The position numbers and the translations under genes were made by a program. 64,000 bases of DNA from Gammaproteobacteria bacterium (GTDB lineage: Bacteria; Pseudomonadota; Gammaproteobacteria; Eutrophobiales; Eutrophobiaceae), in the NCBI GenBank assembly GCA_016193395.1, contig JACPSH010000019.1, positions 1-64,000 on the forward strand. Direction: 5' to 3'. Each line of letters begins with the position of its first letter. Position 1 is the first letter of the stretch. The notes beneath the pieces were generated by a model that searched no databases, was not told the DNA's origin, and saw nothing but the letters and a program-made list of their open reading frames with translations. Positions 17,881-28,477 of this stretch are shown here, piece after piece.

Positions 17881-20172
17881 ATGAAACGCATGCTGATTAA
17901 CGCAACTCAGCCGGAAGAGGTGCGTGTAGCGCTCGTGGATGGGCAGCGGCTGTACGATCTCGACATCGAATCGACGGGCCGCGAACAACGTAAGGCCAAT
18001 ATCTACAAGGGCCGCCTGGTCCGCGTCGAGCCCAGTCTCGAAGCGGCATTTGTGGACTACGGTGCCGAGCGGCACGGCTTCCTCCCCTTCAAGGAAATCT
18101 CCCGGTCCCTGCTTCGCTCCAAGGAGCCCGATCGTGGCCGCCCCAATTTCCGGGACGAACTCGAGGTCGGCCAGGAATTCATCATCCAGGTGGAAAAGGA
18201 GGAACGCGGCAACAAGGGTGCGGCCCTCACCACGTTCATCAGTCTGGCGGGCCGATACCTGGTCCTGATGCCCAACAATCCGCGCGCGGGCGGCGTCTCC
18301 AGGCAAATCGAGGGGCCGGATCGCGCGGATGCCCGGGAAGCCATGAGCAGTCTGGATATCCCCCAGGGCATGGGGATCATCCTGCGTACGGCCGGCGTAG
18401 GCAAGAGCAAGGAAGAACTGCAGTGGGACCTCGATTACCTGATGCACCTCTGGGATGCCATCAAGGCCGCGGCGCGGGAAAAGAACGCACCGTTCCTCAT
18501 CTACAAGGAAAGCGAAGTCATTATCCGCGCGATCCGCGATTACTTGCGGAACGATATCGCCGAGATATGGATCGACGACCCCGAGGTGTTTCATCGCGCG
18601 CGCGACTTCATGCAGCAAGTCATGCCCCAGAACCTGCCGCGGCTGAAGCTCTACAACGATCGCGATCCGCTGTTCAACCGCTACCAGATTGAAGGCCAGA
18701 TTGAGACCGCCTTCGCGCGCCAGGTGCATCTGCCCTCGGGCGGCGCGGTCATCATTGATCACACCGAGGCTCTGACGACGATTGATATCAACTCCGCCCG
18801 CGCCACCGCGGGCGAAGACATCGAGGAAACGGCGCTCAATACCAACCTGGAGGCGGCTGAGGAAGTCGCCCGTCAGCTCCGTCTGCGTGACCTGGGCGGG
18901 CTCATCGTCATCGATTTCATCGATATGATGAACGCGCGCAACCAGCGTGACGTCGAGGACCGGTTGCGCGATGCCTTGCGGGTCGATCGCGCCCGCGTCC
19001 AGGTGGGGCGCATTTCGCGCTTCGGCCTGCTGGAAATGTCGCGTCAACGCATCCGCCCCTCGCTGGGAGAATCGACTCATATCCCCTGCCCGCGTTGCGA
19101 CGGCCAGGGCACGATCCGTGGCGTGGAGTCTCTGTCGTTGGCCGTGCTGCGCATCATCGAAGAGGAGGCCATGAAGGAACTGACTGCCAAGGTCATAGCC
19201 CGGCTCCCGGTCAGTGCCGCCTCCTACCTGCTCAACGAGAAGCGTCGCGCAGTGAGCGACATCGAGTCGCGGCTGGACGTGGAGATCATCATCGTCGCGG
19301 ACACGGACATGGAGACCCCTCATTACCAGGTGCAGCGAGTCCGACTATCCGAGACGGAATTCGAGGCCAATCGCCAGGCCAGCTATCGCCTGGCGCAGGT
19401 GCGCCCTGAAGTGGCCGCTGAGACCCGTACGCATTCCACGCCCCGGCCGACCGAGCAGCCTGCGATCAAGCAGCTCATACCGGAGACCCCGGCGCCGGCG
19501 GCCGCAGGCAAGTCGGAACCCCCGGTCCCCGGCCTGCTGAAGCGTCTCTTTGGCGGCCTGTTCGCTGCGCCGGTGCCGGAGAAACCGCCGGAAAAGCCAG
19601 CGGCTGAACCGGAGCGGATCCCGGGTCGATTCAATGACCGGCGCGAGGGCGGCCGGCGGCGGCGAGGCAGGAGCCGGGGCGACCGCCAGCGGCCACAGGA
19701 GAGTTCGGGACGCCAGCATCACGGTGGACCTGCGCGCGAGAACGTTGCGGGTGGCGGCAGCGAACAGAAGTCCCGGCGCTCCCGCTCAGGCCGGAAGCGA
19801 TCGCGGTCCCGCGACTCTGGGCGCGACCGGCGCTTCGGCCACTGGAACGAATCGCGATCGGGCGAACGGACCCCCGATCAGCCCCGGCCCGAGGAGGTTG
19901 CACGGGAGACGCGCGAACGTCCGCCGGAGCCGGCACCGACCGAACCGCAGTTCAATGCGCGGGGCGCGGAAGAATCCGCCATGCATGGCGCCTGGCAGGA
20001 TCAGGAAGCCGAGCCGCCGCGGGAGTCGACCGAGAATATTCAGGGACCGGATCGCGAAGTCCCCGTTCCCGCCGTTCCGGAAAGTCGCGGCACCGACCGC
20101 GATCTGCCTCCGGTCAGTACGCACGCCGAGACTGGAAGCGAAGGCGCGGGGGCCGAGGAACACAAGGATTGA
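17881..20172 (+). CDS. rne: Ribonuclease E
   Basis: Endoribonuclease and scaffold for mRNA decay and rRNA/tRNA processing, 763 aa. The catalytic half has the S1 domain (about 35-120), metal-binding D302 ([12 protein letters not shown]) and D345 ([11 protein letters not shown]), and the zinc-link CPRCDGQG near 400. The C-terminal 260 residues are Pro/Arg/Glu-rich low complexity (RRRRGRSRG), shorter than the 560 residues of E. coli. Partner-binding sites for enolase or PNPase cannot be assigned. The codons of the tail match its neighbours in GC content. Confidence 0.95.
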   Translation: MKRMLINATQPEEVRVALVDGQRLYDLDIESTGREQRKANIYKGRLVRVEPSLEAAFVDYGAERHGFLPFKEISRSLLRSKEPDRGRPNFRDELEVGQEFIIQVEKEERGNKGAALTTFISLAGRYLVLMPNNPRAGGVSRQIEGPDRADAREAMSSLDIPQGMGIILRTAGVGKSKEELQWDLDYLMHLWDAIKAAAREKNAPFLIYKESEVIIRAIRDYLRNDIAEIWIDDPEVFHRARDFMQQVMPQNLPRLKLYNDRDPLFNRYQIEGQIETAFARQVHLPSGGAVIIDHTEALTTIDINSARATAGEDIEETALNTNLEAAEEVARQLRLRDLGGLIVIDFIDMMNARNQRDVEDRLRDALRVDRARVQVGRISRFGLLEMSRQRIRPSLGESTHIPCPRCDGQGTIRGVESLSLAVLRIIEEEAMKELTAKVIARLPVSAASYLLNEKRRAVSDIESRLDVEIIIVADTDMETPHYQVQRVRLSETEFEANRQASYRLAQVRPEVAAETRTHSTPRPTEQPAIKQLIPETPAPAAAGKSEPPVPGLLKRLFGGLFAAPVPEKPPEKPAAEPERIPGRFNDRREGGRRRRGRSRGDRQRPQESSGRQHHGGPARENVAGGGSEQKSRRSRSGRKRSRSRDSGRDRRFGHWNESRSGERTPDQPRPEEVARETRERPPEPAPTEPQFNARGAEESAMHGAWQDQEAEPPRESTENIQGPDREVPVPAVPESRGTDRDLPPVSTHAETGSEGAGAEEHKD

Positions 20173-20205
20173 CGGATCCGCGGGCTCGGCGCGACGGAAC
20201 CTGCC

Positions 20206-21777
20206 TTAATATTCGCGTGTGGCGCGGAACTGGACGTCCGGCCAGCGTTCCATGACCAGGTTCAGGTTGACCTGCGAGGGCGCCAGATAGGTGAGGTGTC
20301 CCGCTCCATCCCGCGCCAGGTAGTCCCCGGCCCGATCTGAGAATGCCTCGAGTCGCCTCGCATCGCCGCACGAGACCCAGCGCGCGGCGACGACGGGTAC
20401 GTCCTCGTAACTGCAATCCACGCCGTATTCCTCCCGCAACCGCCAGGCGACGACGTCAAATTGCAGGACGCCCACGGCTCCGACGATCTGGTCGTTACTG
20501 TGCAGAGGCCGGAATATCTGTACCGCGCCCTCCTCTCCCAGTTGGAGCAATCCCGTGACCAGAGCCTTGGAACGCAGGGGATCACGCAACCGCACGCGCC
20601 GGAACAGTTCCGGCGCAAAATGCGGGATCCCCGTGAAGGTCAGGTGTTCTCCCTGGGTAAAGGTGTCTCCGACCTGGATCGTGCCGTGGCTGTGAAAGCC
20701 GACGATGTCGCCAGCCCAGGCGAGGTGTACCTGCTCGCGCGCGCCGGCCATGAACGTCAGGGCATTCGATATCTGCATGCCGCGCCCGGCCCGCACATGA
20801 TGGATGCGCATCCGTTTTTCGTATTTGCCCGAACAGATGCGGACGAAGGCGATGCGGTCGCGGTGCGCAGGATCCATGTTCGCCTGTATTTTGAAAACGA
20901 AACCGGTAAACACAGGTTCACAGGGATCGACCACGCGCTCCGTCGCTGCCCGGGGCAGCGGCGGCGGCGCAAAGCGGACCAGATAATCGAGGCACGCTTC
21001 AACGCCGAAGTTGTGCAGCGCGGTTCCGAAGAAGACGGGAGTCTGTAACCCGGCTAGATACAGATCATGGCTGAACGGCGTCAACGTGCCCCGAACCAGG
21101 TCGACCTCCTCGCGCAATTCCCTGATGACCTCGCCAAGCGCATCCGCCTGCGGGCTGTGCAGACCGTGGACGATCTTTCCTGCAAGGGGACCCGCCAGCC
21201 GCGGGTATAGGCGGATCACATCCTCCTGAACGTGATACAGGCCGTGCAGCCTCTTGCCCATCCCGGCGGGCCAAGTCACGGGCGCACAGGTCGTATCCAG
21301 CTCCCGCTCTATCTCATCCAGCAGTTCGATCGGGGGACGACCCTCGCGATCCAGTTTGTTGATGAAGGTGATGATCGGTGTGGTCCGGAGGCGGCACACC
21401 TCCATGAGTTTGCGGGTCCGCTCCTCCACGCCCTTGGCCGCATCGATCACCATCAATACGGAATCCACCGCGGTCAGCGTGCGATAGGTATCCTCGGAGA
21501 AATCAGCGTGCCCCGGCGTGTCCAGCAGGTTGACGACCATTCCGCCGTATTCGAACTGCATCACTGAGCTGGTAATTGAAATCCCGCGCTCCTTCTCCAT
21601 CGCCATCCAGTCTGACGTCGCGTAGCGGGCGGCCTTGCGCGCCTTGACGGTGCCGGCCATCTGGATGGCGCCGCCGAACAGAAGCAATTGCTCCGTCACG
21701 GTGGTCTTGCCCGCGTCCGGATGGGAAATAATGGCGAACGTGCGGCGGCGCGCGACTTCCCTTTCAGGCTGGGTCAT
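20206..21777 (-). CDS. prfC: Peptide chain release factor 3
   Basis: GTPase that recycles RF1/RF2 after termination, 523 aa. G1 is [16 protein letters not shown]2 region [15 protein letters not shown]3 DTPGHADF, and G4 [24 protein letters not shown] is RF3-specific. It lies 33 bp downstream of acpS on the same strand, so it may be the last gene of the rpoE-to-acpS series, and it is convergent with rne. Confidence 0.96.
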   Translation of the reverse strand: MTQPEREVARRRTFAIISHPDAGKTTVTEQLLLFGGAIQMAGTVKARKAARYATSDWMAMEKERGISITSSVMQFEYGGMVVNLLDTPGHADFSEDTYRTLTAVDSVLMVIDAAKGVEERTRKLMEVCRLRTTPIITFINKLDREGRPPIELLDEIERELDTTCAPVTWPAGMGKRLHGLYHVQEDVIRLYPRLAGPLAGKIVHGLHSPQADALGEVIRELREEVDLVRGTLTPFSHDLYLAGLQTPVFFGTALHNFGVEACLDYLVRFAPPPLPRAATERVVDPCEPVFTGFVFKIQANMDPAHRDRIAFVRICSGKYEKRMRIHHVRAGRGMQISNALTFMAGAREQVHLAWAGDIVGFHSHGTIQVGDTFTQGEHLTFTGIPHFAPELFRRVRLRDPLRSKALVTGLLQLGEEGAVQIFRPLHSNDQIVGAVGVLQFDVVAWRLREEYGVDCSYEDVPVVAARWVSCGDARRLEAFSDRAGDYLARDGAGHLTYLAPSQVNLNLVMERWPDVQFRATREY

Positions 21778-21810
21778 GGTGACGGGGACAACGAAAAAAG
21801 CGCGCGACTG

Positions 21811-22191
21811 CTATTTCTTCTCGAGCAACACGTAGGCCAACGCGTAGTCGCGTTCGTCGGAAATGCTCAGATAGCTGTTCGATACACCGATCTGATCGAG
21901 CCGCGAGCGCGCCTGCGACGAGAATCGCAGTTCCGGTTTGCCGAGTGTGTCGTGCTGCACGCTGATCTCGCGCGGGAACAGGCCATGCCGGAAGCCGGTG
22001 CCCACGGCCTTGACCAGGGCCTCCTTGGCCGCGAACCGGCGCGCCAGAAACTGGGCCGGACGCGGGTGGCCGTTGTACTCGCAGAATTCCGCTTCGCTCA
22101 GGATGCGCTGCGCAAAACGCGTTCCGAACCGGGCCAGTCCGTCCTCGATACGCCGGATCTCCACCATGTCTATCCCGATCCCGAAGATCAT
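21811..22191 (-). CDS. acpS: Holo-ACP synthase
   Basis: Transfers phosphopantetheine from CoA to apo-ACP. The 126-aa protein starts [16 protein letters not shown], with Mg-binding Asp8, and carries [15 protein letters not shown]. The start at 22191 overlaps the pdxJ stop (ATGA); the long open frame to 22482 is antisense/out-of-frame to pdxJ and discounted. Confidence 0.95.
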   Translation of the reverse strand: MIFGIGIDMVEIRRIEDGLARFGTRFAQRILSEAEFCEYNGHPRPAQFLARRFAAKEALVKAVGTGFRHGLFPREISVQHDTLGKPELRFSSQARSRLDQIGVSNSYLSISDERDYALAYVLLEKK

Positions 22192-22919
22192 GGTCTCGCC
22201 TCGCGCATCAGGCGCTTCATCTCCCGCACCGCCTCCTCCATGCCGGTGAACAGGGCGCGCGCGACGATGCCATGGCCGATATTCAGGTCCGCGATCTCGG
22301 GGATGGCCGCGACCGCCGGGACATTCTGGTAGTTGAGGCCGTGCCCTGCGTTGACCTGCAGCCCAAGTTCCGTGGCAAGCCGTGCGCCGGCGATGATCTT
22401 GTCCAGCTCCTCGTTGCGATGTCTGCCGTCCTCCGCGTCGGCGTAACGCCCGGTGTGGATCTCGATAGCCGGCGCGCCGCACTGTTGCGCGCCGCGGATC
22501 TGCCGCGGATCCGCATCGATGAACAGGGACACGCGGATCCCCACCGCCGCCAGCCGCGCGCAGGCATCACGGATACTTTCCGGCCGGGCAGCGACATCCA
22601 GTCCCCCCTCCGTCGTCAATTCTTCGCGCCGTTCGGGGACGAGGCAGCAATACGGCGGACGCACGCGCTCCGCGAAATCCAGCATCGCGGCAGTCACGGC
22701 CATTTCGAGGTTCATCGGTGTGGTCATCACGTCCTTCAGGAGCAGCACGTCGCGTTCCTGGATATGGCGGCGATCTTCGCGCAAATGGACGGTAATCGAA
22801 TCCGCGCCGGCCTGTTCGGCCGCAAGCGCCGCCTGCACGGGATCCGGGTAGCGCGTCAGACGCGCCTGGCGCAGGGTAGCGACATGATCGATGTTGACGC
22901 CGAGGAAGACGGGACGCAT
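22188..22919 (-). CDS. pdxJ: Pyridoxine 5'-phosphate synthase
   Basis: Condenses 1-deoxyxylulose 5-phosphate with aminoacetone phosphate to make PNP. The 243-aa TIM barrel has [14 protein letters not shown] at the N-terminus, [11 protein letters not shown], and [11 protein letters not shown]. It sits in the recO-pdxJ-acpS order known from E. coli, with a 104-bp gap to recO. Confidence 0.96.
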   Translation of the reverse strand: MRPVFLGVNIDHVATLRQARLTRYPDPVQAALAAEQAGADSITVHLREDRRHIQERDVLLLKDVMTTPMNLEMAVTAAMLDFAERVRPPYCCLVPERREELTTEGGLDVAARPESIRDACARLAAVGIRVSLFIDADPRQIRGAQQCGAPAIEIHTGRYADAEDGRHRNEELDKIIAGARLATELGLQVNAGHGLNYQNVPAVAAIPEIADLNIGHGIVARALFTGMEEAVREMKRLMREARP

Positions 22920-23023
22920 GCGGGTTGCGGCGTGGCCGCGGTCGAAAAAGGGCCGGTATTGTACCGATTACATCACGGGAATGGTAATGACGAGCCCACG
23001 CGCCGGAAGCACCGGACGCATGG

Positions 23024-23746
23024 TCAGGCACGCTGCCGTTCGGAGATAAACTTCCGGTACAGTTCACGGCTGGAAAGCGGCTTGGCGCCGAGATGCAGGC
23101 CAAGCACCGTGCGCATCAACTTTTTCGCCTCGCTGAGCTGCAACTCACCCTCCAAGCATTCGCGGTTCAACGCGTTGAGGGTAACGCCGGAGATCGGGAT
23201 CGTCTGCGCGCCGGGGCGCGGTGTTTTTGTCGGACCCCTTTCCAGGTCGTAGAAATAATGGCTTTCGGACACGAGCGCCGCGCCGCTTTCCACGTCATGA
23301 TCCAGCACGAGTCCGTATCCCAGTCCCAGCAGCAGGCGTTTTTCAAAGACGCGCAGCGCCGCTTCCGCGCCTGCCGGCTCCGAGAGCGCCGCAAGAATGG
23401 ACGCGTACGCCGAAAACAGGTCCGGATGGGGTTCATGGCGATGCAGCAGCCGCATCAGCAATTCATTGAGGTAGAACGCGGACAGGATACCGTCCGCCGA
23501 CATGGCCGGCACCGCGTCCGCGGCTTCTGCCTGCGTGAGCGTGCCCAGCTCGCTCCGCAGGGTCCAGGCGAGGTTGAGCCTGCGCAGTGGCTGCAGCAGG
23601 GGGCGCTGGGGGCTGCGTTGGCGCCTCGCGCCCTTGGCGATCAGGGTGAGCCGTCCGTGATCCCGGGAAAGGACCTCGATCAGCAGGCTCGTCTCGCGAT
23701 ACGGTCGCTGGTGCAGGACATAGCAGGGATGCATTTCAACTCTCAT
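23024..23746 (-). CDS. recO: DNA repair protein RecO
   Basis: Helps RecA load on SSB-coated DNA in the RecFOR pathway. 240 aa, with an N-terminal OB fold (YVLHQRPYRETSLLIEVLSRDHGRLTLIAKGARR) and the helical part YLNELLMRLLHRHEPHPDLF typical of the family. No zinc-finger cysteines are present, as in E. coli RecO. It follows era by 24 bp. Confidence 0.93.
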   Translation of the reverse strand: MRVEMHPCYVLHQRPYRETSLLIEVLSRDHGRLTLIAKGARRQRSPQRPLLQPLRRLNLAWTLRSELGTLTQAEAADAVPAMSADGILSAFYLNELLMRLLHRHEPHPDLFSAYASILAALSEPAGAEAALRVFEKRLLLGLGYGLVLDHDVESGAALVSESHYFYDLERGPTKTPRPGAQTIPISGVTLNALNRECLEGELQLSEAKKLMRTVLGLHLGAKPLSSRELYRKFISERQRA

Positions 23747-23770
23747 TGCGGCCGCCGCATCTTCACTGGG

Positions 23771-24688
23771 TCAACCGCTGTAGCCGAATTGCCTGAGGGC
23801 CTTTTCGTCATCGGTCCATCTTTTTCTGACTTTCACCCAGGTGCGCAGATGCACGGGCCCATCGATCATTTTCTCTATATCCCCGCGCGCCTGCTCGCCC
23901 ACGGCTTTGAGCATCTTGCCGCCCCGGCCGATGACAATGGCCTTCTGACCCGCCGACTCAACCCAGATCGTCGCGTCAATGTGCGTCACCTTGCCCGTTG
24001 CCCGGAACCGGTCCACGGTCACAGACAGGCTGTAGGGGAGTTCGTCCCCGAGTCTGCGCGTCAGCTTTTCACGGATCAGTTCGGCTGCGAGGAACCGCTC
24101 GGTGCGATCAGTCAACTGTTCTTCGGGAAACGCGGGCGGCGCCTCCGGCAGAAGCTTGCGCACGACCTCCTCGAGTTGGGCGATGCTCTCGTTGTTCCGG
24201 GCGGAGATGGGCACGACCTCGTCGTAGCCGCCGGATTTGAATATTCCGGAAATGAACGGCAGCAATTGGGCCCGATCAGCCAGCCGGTCAATCTTGTTGA
24301 TGACCAGGAGCACCGGCCTTCGGGTGTCCCGCAGGCGGTCGCGGACGGCGGCGTCCGCTGCCGTCCAGCGCAAGGCCTCGATGACATGCAGGGCCACATC
24401 CACTCCATCCAGGGCATTCTTCACCTCCCGCAGCATGTGACGGTTAAGCGGGACCGGATACCGGCCCGGGATCCCGGGCGTGTCGACGTAGAGCGCCTGC
24501 CAGTCGGCTCCGGTTTTCACCCCGAGCAGGTTCCATCGCGTGGTCTGCGGCTTGCGCGACGTGATGCTCAGTTTATGACCGACGAGGTGGTTGAGCAGCG
24601 TGGACTTGCCGACATTCGGCCGCCCGACGATCGCAACCTGGCCGCAGCGGAAGTGTGTAGCTGCTGTCGTGGGGTTTCCGGACATCAC
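23771..24688 (-). CDS. era: GTPase Era
   Basis: Ribosome-assembly GTPase that binds the 3' end of 16S rRNA, 305 aa. G1 is GRPNVGKSTLLNHL, G3 DTPG, G4 NKIDRL. The C-terminal KH domain carries VIGRGGKMLKAVGEQARGDI. The start overlaps the rnc stop by ATGA (translational coupling as in the E. coli rnc-era operon). Confidence 0.97.
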   Translation of the reverse strand: MMSGNPTTAATHFRCGQVAIVGRPNVGKSTLLNHLVGHKLSITSRKPQTTRWNLLGVKTGADWQALYVDTPGIPGRYPVPLNRHMLREVKNALDGVDVALHVIEALRWTAADAAVRDRLRDTRRPVLLVINKIDRLADRAQLLPFISGIFKSGGYDEVVPISARNNESIAQLEEVVRKLLPEAPPAFPEEQLTDRTERFLAAELIREKLTRRLGDELPYSLSVTVDRFRATGKVTHIDATIWVESAGQKAIVIGRGGKMLKAVGEQARGDIEKMIDGPVHLRTWVKVRKRWTDDEKALRQFGYSG

Positions 24689-25377
24689 CGTGGAGCAGAA
24701 CGCAGCAGTTCGAGTGCGATGTTGGCAGCGGACTGCTCTGCGTTGCGCTTGCTGTTGCCGTTCGCAATGACCGTGCGGTCGAGGTCTCCTATGACGCAGC
24801 GAACTGTAAAGGTGCGCGCGTGCGGCGCGCCCGACTCCGACACGAGCTCGTACACCGGCAGTGGCTTGCCGCGCGCCTGAAGTAGTTCCTGCAGGGCGGT
24901 TTTTGGATCTTTCCCCGGATCGGCGGTCGACAGGTTGGAGAGCTTTTCGCCGAACAGGCGCAGGATCAGTTTGCGGCAGCTTTCCAGGCCGGCGTCGAGA
25001 TAGACCGCCCCGATGAGGGCTTCGAGCGTGTTGGCAAGAATGGAATCGCGGCGCCAGCCCCCGCTCTTCTTTTCGCCAGAACCAAGCCGGACATGATTTC
25101 CAATATCGAAGCTTCTGGCGACTGCGGCAAGTGACTCCCGCTTGACGAGCGACGCGCGCAGACGCGTGAGGACCCCTTCCGGGGCCCCGGGGAATTTCAG
25201 GTAGAGAATTTCGGCGACCAGGAAGGCCAGTACCGCGTCGCCCAGGTACTCCAGACGCTCGTTGTTCTGGCCGCCCGTGCTGCGGTGGGTCAGCGCAATG
25301 TCGAGCAGCGCACGGTCTTGAAACTGGTGATCCAATCTGGCAGTGAGGTTCGCCAGTGGTTCACTACCCGCCGGCAT
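24685..25377 (-). CDS. rnc: Ribonuclease III
   Basis: Double-strand-specific RNase, 230 aa. The signature NERLEYLGDAVLAFLVAEILY and the downstream catalytic glutamate region NTLEALIGAVYLDAG are intact. A dsRNA-binding domain occupies about the last 70 residues (DPKTALQELLQARGKPLPVYE). ATG 25377 is preferred over an in-frame start at 25392; either overlaps the end of the DUF4845 gene by a few codons. Confidence 0.96.
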   Translation of the reverse strand: MPAGSEPLANLTARLDHQFQDRALLDIALTHRSTGGQNNERLEYLGDAVLAFLVAEILYLKFPGAPEGVLTRLRASLVKRESLAAVARSFDIGNHVRLGSGEKKSGGWRRDSILANTLEALIGAVYLDAGLESCRKLILRLFGEKLSNLSTADPGKDPKTALQELLQARGKPLPVYELVSESGAPHARTFTVRCVIGDLDRTVIANGNSKRNAEQSAANIALELLRSAPR

Positions 25378-25774
25378 TGCCCTGCAATGCAACCTGCTGA
25401 TTGAAGTCCATCATCAGGTTCAAATCGGAGAACAGCACGTTCGTCGACTGGTAGGTCACCTGAAACATCTTCGGATCGCCCTTCGACGTGGGCTTGATGA
25501 CTTTCGCGTAATCCTTGATGTTCCTGTCGTTGAAACGCTGGATATTGGTGGTGGCCTCAATATTGCGCAGGAACGCCCTCTGAATCTCGCCATCGGACAT
25601 CCCCGCGGCTTCGGGATTGGAAGCAATCGAATTCATGGCGGAAACGATCTGCATCTTCTCGTTGTACAGAGGAAATGCCCGGACGACGAAAGTCACCAGG
25701 ACAGCGATGAACGCGAGGACGATCATCAGGCCACCCAGGGTGATTCCTTGCTGCTGCGCGCGAAGCGGTTTCAT
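25364..25774 (-). CDS. DUF4845 single-pass membrane protein
   Basis: 136-aa protein of unknown function, nearly always between lepB and rnc in gamma- and betaproteobacteria. The N-terminus has QQGITLGGLMIVLAFIAVLVTFVVRAFP, a pilin-like hydrophobic helix. The rest is a small soluble domain, presumably periplasmic. The role is not known. Position within the lepB-rnc operon suggests cotranscription with membrane protein processing genes. Confidence 0.85.
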   Translation of the reverse strand: MKPLRAQQQGITLGGLMIVLAFIAVLVTFVVRAFPLYNEKMQIVSAMNSIASNPEAAGMSDGEIQRAFLRNIEATTNIQRFNDRNIKDYAKVIKPTSKGDPKMFQVTYQSTNVLFSDLNLMMDFNQQVALQGNAGG

Positions 25775-25798
25775 GGTGCGGACCTCACGAGATTGCGC

Positions 25799-26590
25799 TT
25801 ATTGAATTATGGTACCAATTCGGCTCCATTCGATGCCACCGTTTTTCCTGTCCCAGTTCATCCATATCAGGAATGCGCGACCGATGAGATTGGCGTCCGG
25901 GACGAAGCCCCAGAATCGGCTGTCCCGGCTATTGTCCCGGTTGTCGCCGAGCACGAAATACTGGTTTTCGGGAACGACCGTTTCGAGGTCAAGCGCCGGA
26001 CGCCCGGGATCAGACAGAATCCCGTGCGGCACCTCGCCGAGGCGCTCCTCCTGCCACTCAGTGCCGTCCATCGAGGCGCCCGACCCGGTCGCGCGGTATT
26101 CACCCAGCCCCGACTGCGCCATCGGCTCGCCATTGACGTACAGCGTCTTGTCGCGGTAGACGATCAGATCACCCGGCAGGCCAACCACGCGCTTAATGAA
26201 GGGGATGTCGGGGTCTTCGGGGTATCGGAATACGATCACTTCGCCGCGGCGTGGAGGACGGTTGGAGATGATCTTGACATTGACGACGGGCAGCCGGATG
26301 CCGTATTCGAACTTGTTGACCAGGATGAAATCGCCGATCAGCAGCGTTGGCATCATGGAGGCGGAAGGTATCCGGAACGGCTCCACGAGGAAGGAACGCA
26401 ACAGCAGGACAATGAGGAATACCGGGAAGAACGAGCGCGCGTATTCCACCCATACCGGTTCAGTATCGCCCGACGTGCCCGCGCCGGCCCGGGCCTGCCT
26501 GCGGGGTTTAAGCAGCCAGGAATCGAGTGCCCAGATGCCGCCGCTGGCGAGCGTGAGCGCCACCAGGAGTGTGGAGAAATCGAAGGTCAA
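25799..26590 (-). CDS. lepB: Signal peptidase I
   Basis: Cleaves signal peptides from exported proteins. 263 aa from a TTG at 26590; this TTG overlaps the lepA stop (TTGA) and directly precedes the first membrane helix [20 protein letters not shown]. The only upstream in-frame ATG (26728) would place 46 codons inside lepA, without family similarity. The catalytic serine is in [22 protein letters not shown] and the lysine in [12 protein letters not shown]. The C-terminal [16 protein letters not shown] box is present. Confidence 0.93.
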   Translation of the reverse strand: MTFDFSTLLVALTLASGGIWALDSWLLKPRRQARAGAGTSGDTEPVWVEYARSFFPVFLIVLLLRSFLVEPFRIPSASMMPTLLIGDFILVNKFEYGIRLPVVNVKIISNRPPRRGEVIVFRYPEDPDIPFIKRVVGLPGDLIVYRDKTLYVNGEPMAQSGLGEYRATGSGASMDGTEWQEERLGEVPHGILSDPGRPALDLETVVPENQYFVLGDNRDNSRDSRFWGFVPDANLIGRAFLIWMNWDRKNGGIEWSRIGTIIQ

Positions 26591-28383
26591 TTCTGCTTGC
26601 CCACGTGGAGAATCGCCATGAACGCGGACTGCGGGATCTCGACTGAACCGAACTGCTTCATGCGCCGTTTTCCCTCCTTCTGTTTCTCGAGCAGCTTGCG
26701 TTTGCGCGTAACATCGCCGCCGTAGCATTTCGCGGTGACGTTCTTGCGCAGCGCCTTCACGGTCTCCCGGGCGAGGATCTTCGATCCAATCGCCGCCTGG
26801 ATGGCGACCTCAAACATCTGCCGGGGGATCAATTCCTTCATCTTCTCCGCGAGCTCTCTGCCGCGCCGCTGGGCGATGTCCTGGTGGACGATGCATGACA
26901 GCGCGTCGACACGCTCGCCGTTGATGAGGATATCCAGTTTGACCACCGGGGCCGGCTGGTAGCATACGAACTGGTAATCGAACGACGCGTAGCCGCGGCT
27001 GGCGGATTTCAATCGATCGAAGAAATCCAGGACGACTTCGCTCAATGGCAGTTCGAATGCCAGGGACACCTGTCGGCCGGCGAAGATCATCTTCTTCTGC
27101 ACCCCGCGTTTTTCGACGCACAGATTGATCACGTTGCCCAGATACTCCTGAGGCACGAGTATGTCCGCACGGATGATGGGCTCGCGCACCTCCCGGATTT
27201 TATCCGGCGGCGGGAGCTTGGCCGGGTTGTCCACGTAGCCAACCTCCCCGCTCGCCGATTCCACCTCGTAGATGACCGTCGGCGCGGTCGTAAGCAGATC
27301 GAGATCGTATTCACGTTCCAGCCGCTCCTGGATAATCTCCATGTGCAGCATCCCGAGAAAGCCGCAGCGGAAACCGAAGCCCAGGGCCTGGGACGTCTCC
27401 GGCTCGTATTGCAGGGCGGCGTCGTTCAGGCGCAGTTTCGCCAGGGCCTCGCGCAATCCCTCGTATTCGCGGGAATCCACGGGGAATAGTCCGGCGAATA
27501 CCCGCGGCTTGATGGCCTGGAAACCGGGCAGCGGCCGTTCGGCCGGACGCCGGCTGGAAGTGAACGTGTCGCCGACCGGCGCGCCGTGAATGTCCTTGAT
27601 TCCGGCGGCCACATAACCGACTTCGCCTGCCCCCAGGGTTTCCTTCGGCGTGCGCTTCGGCGTGTAGATGCCGACGGCGTCGACATCGTAATCATGCCCG
27701 GTGGACATCACCCTGATTCGCCCGCCGACGTGCAATGCGCCGTCGACGACCCGCACGAGCGAAACGACCCCAAGGTAGTTGTCGAACCAGGAATCGATGA
27801 TCAACGCCGCGAGCGGCGCATCCGGATTGCCGCGCGGCGCGGGAATCCGGGCAACGATCTGTTCTAGAAGCTCCGCAACGCCCAGTCCCGATTTGGCGCT
27901 GACGCTCACCGCGTGACTGGCGTCCAGCCCGATGATGTCCTCGATTTCGCGGATCACCCGCTCGGGGTCGGCCGCCGGCAGGTCGATCTTGTTGAGCACC
28001 GGGACGATTTCGAGATTGTTCTCGGTGGCGGCGAAACAGTTCGCAACGGTCTGCGCCTGCACGCCCTGCGCCGCGTCCACGACCAGCAGGGCGCCCTCGC
28101 ATGCCGCCAGGGAGCGGGATACCTCATAACTGAAATCCACGTGACCAGGCGTATCGATCAGGTTGAGCGTGTACTGTTTACCATCGCCCGCGGTGTGGGT
28201 AAGGGAGACGCTCTGCGACTTGATGGTGATGCCGCGTTCCCTTTCCAGGTCCATGGAATCCAGGACCTGCTCGACCATTTCCCGTTCGGCCAGGCCACCG
28301 CAGATCTGGATGAAGCGATCCGCGAGCGTGGATTTGCCGTGGTTGATGTGCGCGATGATCGAGAAATTGCGAATGTGCTGCAT
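26587..28383 (-). CDS. lepA: Elongation factor 4
   Basis: Ribosome-bound GTPase, 598 aa, with the EF-G-like domains I, II, III and V plus the LepA C-terminal domain ([21 protein letters not shown]). G3 is [12 protein letters not shown] and G4 [13 protein letters not shown]. The P-loop reads [10 protein letters not shown]; residue 14 is Asn (codon AAC, plus-strand GTT at 28342-28344) where LepA and other translational GTPases almost always have Asp. lepB follows with a TTGA overlap. Confidence 0.95.
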   Translation of the reverse strand: MQHIRNFSIIAHINHGKSTLADRFIQICGGLAEREMVEQVLDSMDLERERGITIKSQSVSLTHTAGDGKQYTLNLIDTPGHVDFSYEVSRSLAACEGALLVVDAAQGVQAQTVANCFAATENNLEIVPVLNKIDLPAADPERVIREIEDIIGLDASHAVSVSAKSGLGVAELLEQIVARIPAPRGNPDAPLAALIIDSWFDNYLGVVSLVRVVDGALHVGGRIRVMSTGHDYDVDAVGIYTPKRTPKETLGAGEVGYVAAGIKDIHGAPVGDTFTSSRRPAERPLPGFQAIKPRVFAGLFPVDSREYEGLREALAKLRLNDAALQYEPETSQALGFGFRCGFLGMLHMEIIQERLEREYDLDLLTTAPTVIYEVESASGEVGYVDNPAKLPPPDKIREVREPIIRADILVPQEYLGNVINLCVEKRGVQKKMIFAGRQVSLAFELPLSEVVLDFFDRLKSASRGYASFDYQFVCYQPAPVVKLDILINGERVDALSCIVHQDIAQRRGRELAEKMKELIPRQMFEVAIQAAIGSKILARETVKALRKNVTAKCYGGDVTRKRKLLEKQKEGKRRMKQFGSVEIPQSAFMAILHVGKQN

Positions 28384-28477
28384 GCCTGCTTGGCCGGATG
28401 GTCCGGCGCCGGAACCCGGAAGCGGCGCGCGATTCTAGCCGATCTGCCGCCGGCCGGAAACCGGGCGCCGCGCCGTC

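Noticed and set aside
17542-19323. 593-codon minus-strand frame opposite rne
   Set aside because: Antisense to the conserved catalytic half of RNase E; composition (many His, Ala, Asp, Gln) is that of a reverse-frame shadow, with no domain recognised.
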